Assembly: GCA_019115345.1 (NCBI GenBank)
Contig: DXDV01000127.1
Location: forward strand, 1 to 7,238
Direction: 5' to 3'
DNA from: Candidatus Intestinimonas stercorigallinarum
GTDB taxonomy: Bacteria; Bacillota; Clostridia; Oscillospirales; Oscillospiraceae
Length of the DNA stretch: 7,238 nt
The notes under the pieces are model-generated. The model saw nothing but the letters and a program-made list of their open reading frames with translations, ran no database searches and had not been told where the DNA came from. Shown here piece after piece: positions 5,805-7,238 of this stretch. The translations under genes and the position numbers were made by a program. Within the stretch, counting starts at the first letter, position 1. Each line of letters starts with the position of its first letter.

Positions 5805-5976
5805 AAAGAGAGCTTTGATGGACCCTCCGTGGGCAGGCTCGCGGGGGACTTCAGGCCGCGCATCCCCAAGGCCCTGAACCGGTCCCTGGTTTTCCCGAGA
5901 GAGAACGCAGGCAAAGAGAGCTTTAAACTGCCCTGCGGGGCTGAGCTTCAGGGAACCGGAAAATTGTGCATCCCCA
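5788..5976 (+). repeat. Two-unit degenerate repeat, 108-nt period
   Basis: The 29-base block 5788-5816 recurs at 5896-5924 with two mismatches (27/29). A second block, GCATCCCCA, occurs 44 nt after the end of each (5860-5868 and 5968-5976), so both blocks keep the same 108-nt offset. The middle of the unit is the same length but strongly diverged. CCGGTCCCTG (5879-5888) and CAGGGAACCGG (5950-5960) form a near-inverted pair across the array. The sequence looks like a dispersed intergenic repeat rather than a gene. It is visibly less G/C-biased than the flanking genes. Confidence 0.75.
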
Positions 5977-6101
5977 TAGACATGTGCAGGCTGTGGAAGA
6001 ACGAGCGGAATCAGCATCCTTTCAGCAGTGGAAGCCGCTTTCGTGCCGCTGAATTTTCCACACCAGCCGAAAAAATGTGCAAAACAAAAAGGAGAGCCGC
6101 C
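5803..6101. other. aroQ-aroE intergenic region, repeat-filled
   Basis: This 299-nt gap is the only long break in the operon. Its first part (to about 5976) is the 108-nt repeat. The rest (5977-6101) is comparatively A/T-rich and has short repeats such as GCCGCT twice (6034-6055 area) and GTGGAA with TTCCAC, but no clear -35/-10 pair, T-tract terminator, T-box or riboswitch that I can support. Reading frames stay open across it on both strands, including one in frame with aroE, but none carries recognisable protein similarity. The aroE ribosome site closes the region. Confidence 0.6.
6086..6094 (+). promoter_or_regulatory. Ribosome binding site of aroE
   Basis: AAAAAGGAG lies 7 nt before ATG 6102. 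It fixes the aroE start although the frame is open far upstream, because family similarity begins only a few residues after 6102. Confidence 0.8.
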
Positions 6102-6962
6102 ATGCTGGTCGAGCTGAAGAACACCACGAAAAAGCTGTGCGTCATCGGAGACCCGGTGCTCCACTCCAAGTCCCCCCTCATCCACAACGCCATGATAAAG
6201 GCCCTGGGGCTGGACTATCTCTACCTGTGCCAGCCCGTCAAAGCCGGGGAGACCGCCCGGTGGCTGGAGGCGGCCAAGGCGGCGGACTACGCCGGCTTCA
6301 ACGCCACCATGCCCCACAAGGAGGCCCTGCTCCCCCTCATGGACGAACTGGACGAGGACGCCAGGCTCTGCCGCTCTGTGAATACGGTCTGTATCAGGGA
6401 GGGGAAGGCGTACGGATACAACACCGACGGCCAGGGCTTTCTGCGGGCGCTGCTGGACCACGGGGTGGACCCGGCGGGGCGGCGCGTGGTGGTGCTGGGG
6501 GCGGGGGGCGCCGCCAAGGCGGTGGCCCTGAAGCTCTCCCAGCGGGGGGCGGCCTCGGTGACCGTCTGCAACCGCACGGCGGAGAAGGCGGCCGCCCTCT
6601 GCACCCAGGACCCGGCGGGGCGGCTGGAACCGGCGGGCTTCGACCGGGCGGTCCTCCGGGCGCTGTGCGCCCGGGGGGACCTGCTGGTCAACTGCACCTC
6701 CCTGGGCATGGCGGGGACGGCGGGACAGTTTGAGGACCTCTCCTTCCTGGAGGCCCTTCCCGCCGGTACGCCGGTATGCGACCTCATCTACCACCCCGCC
6801 GAGACCGCCCTTCTCGTCCGGGCCAGGGCCCTGGGCCACCCCGCCGTCAACGGACTGGGGATGCTCCTCCACCAGGCCGTCCTGGCCCTGGAGCGCTTCA
6901 CCGGCCGGACCATCGACGCCCCCGCCATGACCGCCCTCCTCACGCCCTTGCTGACCGGCTGA
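6102..6962 (+). CDS. aroE: Shikimate 5-dehydrogenase
   Basis: Reduces 3-dehydroshikimate to shikimate, normally with NADPH; fourth pathway step. The 286-residue product has the usual length. The substrate domain shows VIGDPVLHSKSP with Ser22/Ser24 and GFNATMPHKEA with catalytic Lys73. The SVNTV segment and GYNTDGQGF (the conserved Asn and Asp) follow. The cofactor domain has the glycine-rich VVLGAGGAAKAV and a CNRTAEKA segment whose Asn-Arg-Thr is typical of NADP preference. NCTSLGM, CDLIYHP and NGLGMLLHQA complete the fold. ATG 6102 has a strong ribosome site. Its separation from aroQ by repeat sequence suggests it was once closer to the operon; whether it still relies on read-through or has its own promoter is not evident. 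It supplies the one shikimate step otherwise missing from the cluster. Confidence 0.96.
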   Translation: MLVELKNTTKKLCVIGDPVLHSKSPLIHNAMIKALGLDYLYLCQPVKAGETARWLEAAKAADYAGFNATMPHKEALLPLMDELDEDARLCRSVNTVCIREGKAYGYNTDGQGFLRALLDHGVDPAGRRVVVLGAGGAAKAVALKLSQRGAASVTVCNRTAEKAAALCTQDPAGRLEPAGFDRAVLRALCARGDLLVNCTSLGMAGTAGQFEDLSFLEALPAGTPVCDLIYHPAETALLVRARALGHPAVNGLGMLLHQAVLALERFTGRTIDAPAMTALLTPLLTG

Positions 6963-7016
6963 GCCGTTCTGTTCCCGGCCCACGGCGCATATACATCCCA
7001 CAGTGGAAACCACGAC

Positions 7017-7022
7017 GGGGAG
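7017..7022 (+). promoter_or_regulatory. Ribosome binding site of spoIIID
   Basis: GGGGAG lies 10 nt before GTG 7033. The spacing is at the long end but acceptable, and no other in-frame start close to the beginning of family similarity has a better site. Confidence 0.5.
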
Positions 7023-7032
7023 TGTTGCGCGT

Positions 7033-7238
7033 GTGAAAGGGAACATCGAGGAGCGGGCCTGCCGGCTGGCCCTTTACATCATCGAGAACAAGGCGACGGT
7101 GCGCTCCGCCGCCCAGCGCTTCGGCATCAGCAAATCCACCGTCCACAAGGACATCCAGGACCGTCTGAGCGCCTTCAACCGCCCCCTCTACCTCCAGGTG
7201 AAGGCGGTGCTGGACGAGAACAAGGCCCAGCGCCACAT
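7033..7238 (+). CDS. spoIIID: Sporulation transcriptional regulator SpoIIID, N-terminal part (partial)
   Basis: SpoIIID is a small DNA-binding protein that, with sigma-E, switches mother-cell genes on and off during endospore formation. The visible 68 residues (GTG start, running off the window) read MKGNIEERACRLALYII and so on. They align without gaps from memory to the Bacillus protein: E-E-R near 6-8, the ENKATVR stretch (18-24), and the helix-turn-helix with ISKSTVHKD (32-40) followed by RL at 44-45. They also share the V-K-x-x-L-D segment and the beginning of the conserved ARG-HIS motif at the edge. The family is usually about 80-95 residues, so roughly a quarter is missing. It is 70 nt after aroE, on the same strand, with its own ribosome site. 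A developmental promoter would be expected in the gap, but I could not identify a convincing sigma-E one. Confidence 0.93.
   Translation, partial: MKGNIEERACRLALYIIENKATVRSAAQRFGISKSTVHKDIQDRLSAFNRPLYLQVKAVLDENKAQRH

Noticed and set aside
5775..5816. Intrinsic terminator after aroQ
   Set aside because: The 14-bp stem is followed by A/G-rich sequence, not a run of T. On the minus strand the sequence next to the stem is also a poor U-tract.
5788..5976. Short CRISPR array
   Set aside because: There are only two units with a 108-nt period, part of the supposed spacer is itself conserved, and no cas gene is present.
4971..6101. Long open frame in phase with aroE extending back through aroQ, aroK and the gap
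   Set aside because: Over aroK and aroQ it is a GC-rich shadow frame. AroE similarity starts only after 6102, where there is a ribosome site.
6963..7032. Sigma-E promoter for spoIIID around CATATACAT (6988-6996)
   Set aside because: The candidate -10 fits poorly with the sigma-E consensus and no matching -35 lies at the right distance. It is too weak to annotate.
5763..7046. Long minus-strand open frame across aroE and the repeat region
   Set aside because: Its composition is typical of an antisense shadow in GC-rich DNA. Only the repeat part shows any pattern, and that is explained by the palindromic repeat.

Overview
The window is a GC-rich stretch of chromosome carrying a compact aromatic amino acid operon, all on the + strand, followed by the start of a sporulation regulator. 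The last gene reads as SpoIIID, a mother-cell factor found only in endospore-forming Firmicutes. SpoIIID together with strongly G/C-ending codons and several GTG starts suggests a high-GC clostridium, most plausibly of the Oscillospiraceae (Flavonifractor/Oscillibacter-like). The family placement is an inference.

Layout: the 3' end of a DAHP synthase gene (1-191), aroB (217-1278), a 54-codon ORF made from a duplicated aroA 5' end (1299-1463), aroA (1460-2707), aroC (2704-3681), pheA (3698-4855), aroK (4859-5359), aroQ (5356-5802), a 299-nt repeat-filled gap (5803-6101), aroE (6102-6962) and spoIIID (7033 to the window edge). Gaps between genes from DAHP synthase to aroQ are 25 nt or less. Three junctions are 4-nt start/stop overlaps (GTGA at 1460-1463, ATGA at 2704-2707, ATGA at 5356-5359), so co-transcription and translational coupling are likely.

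Together the genes encode all seven shikimate-pathway steps: DAHP synthase, dehydroquinate synthase (AroB), type II dehydroquinase (AroQ), shikimate dehydrogenase (AroE), shikimate kinase (AroK), EPSP synthase (AroA) and chorismate synthase (AroC). A fused chorismate mutase/prephenate dehydratase (PheA) with an ACT domain then directs chorismate to phenylalanine. No tyrA or trp genes are visible.

The genes are conventional. The unusual parts are two repeat-derived rearrangements. First, the aroA start region is present twice, 161 nt apart, with a hairpin-rich insert between the copies. The upstream copy is now a short ORF with its own good ribosome site, and its stop overlaps the real aroA start. 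Second, a palindromic dispersed-type repeat runs into the 3' end of aroQ, where it supplies the last 13 codons and the stop. It continues as a degenerate 108-nt two-unit repeat that separates aroE from the rest of the operon. I found no RNA gene, CRISPR array, transposase gene, convincing riboswitch or T-box, or U-tract terminator, and no novel enzymatic system.
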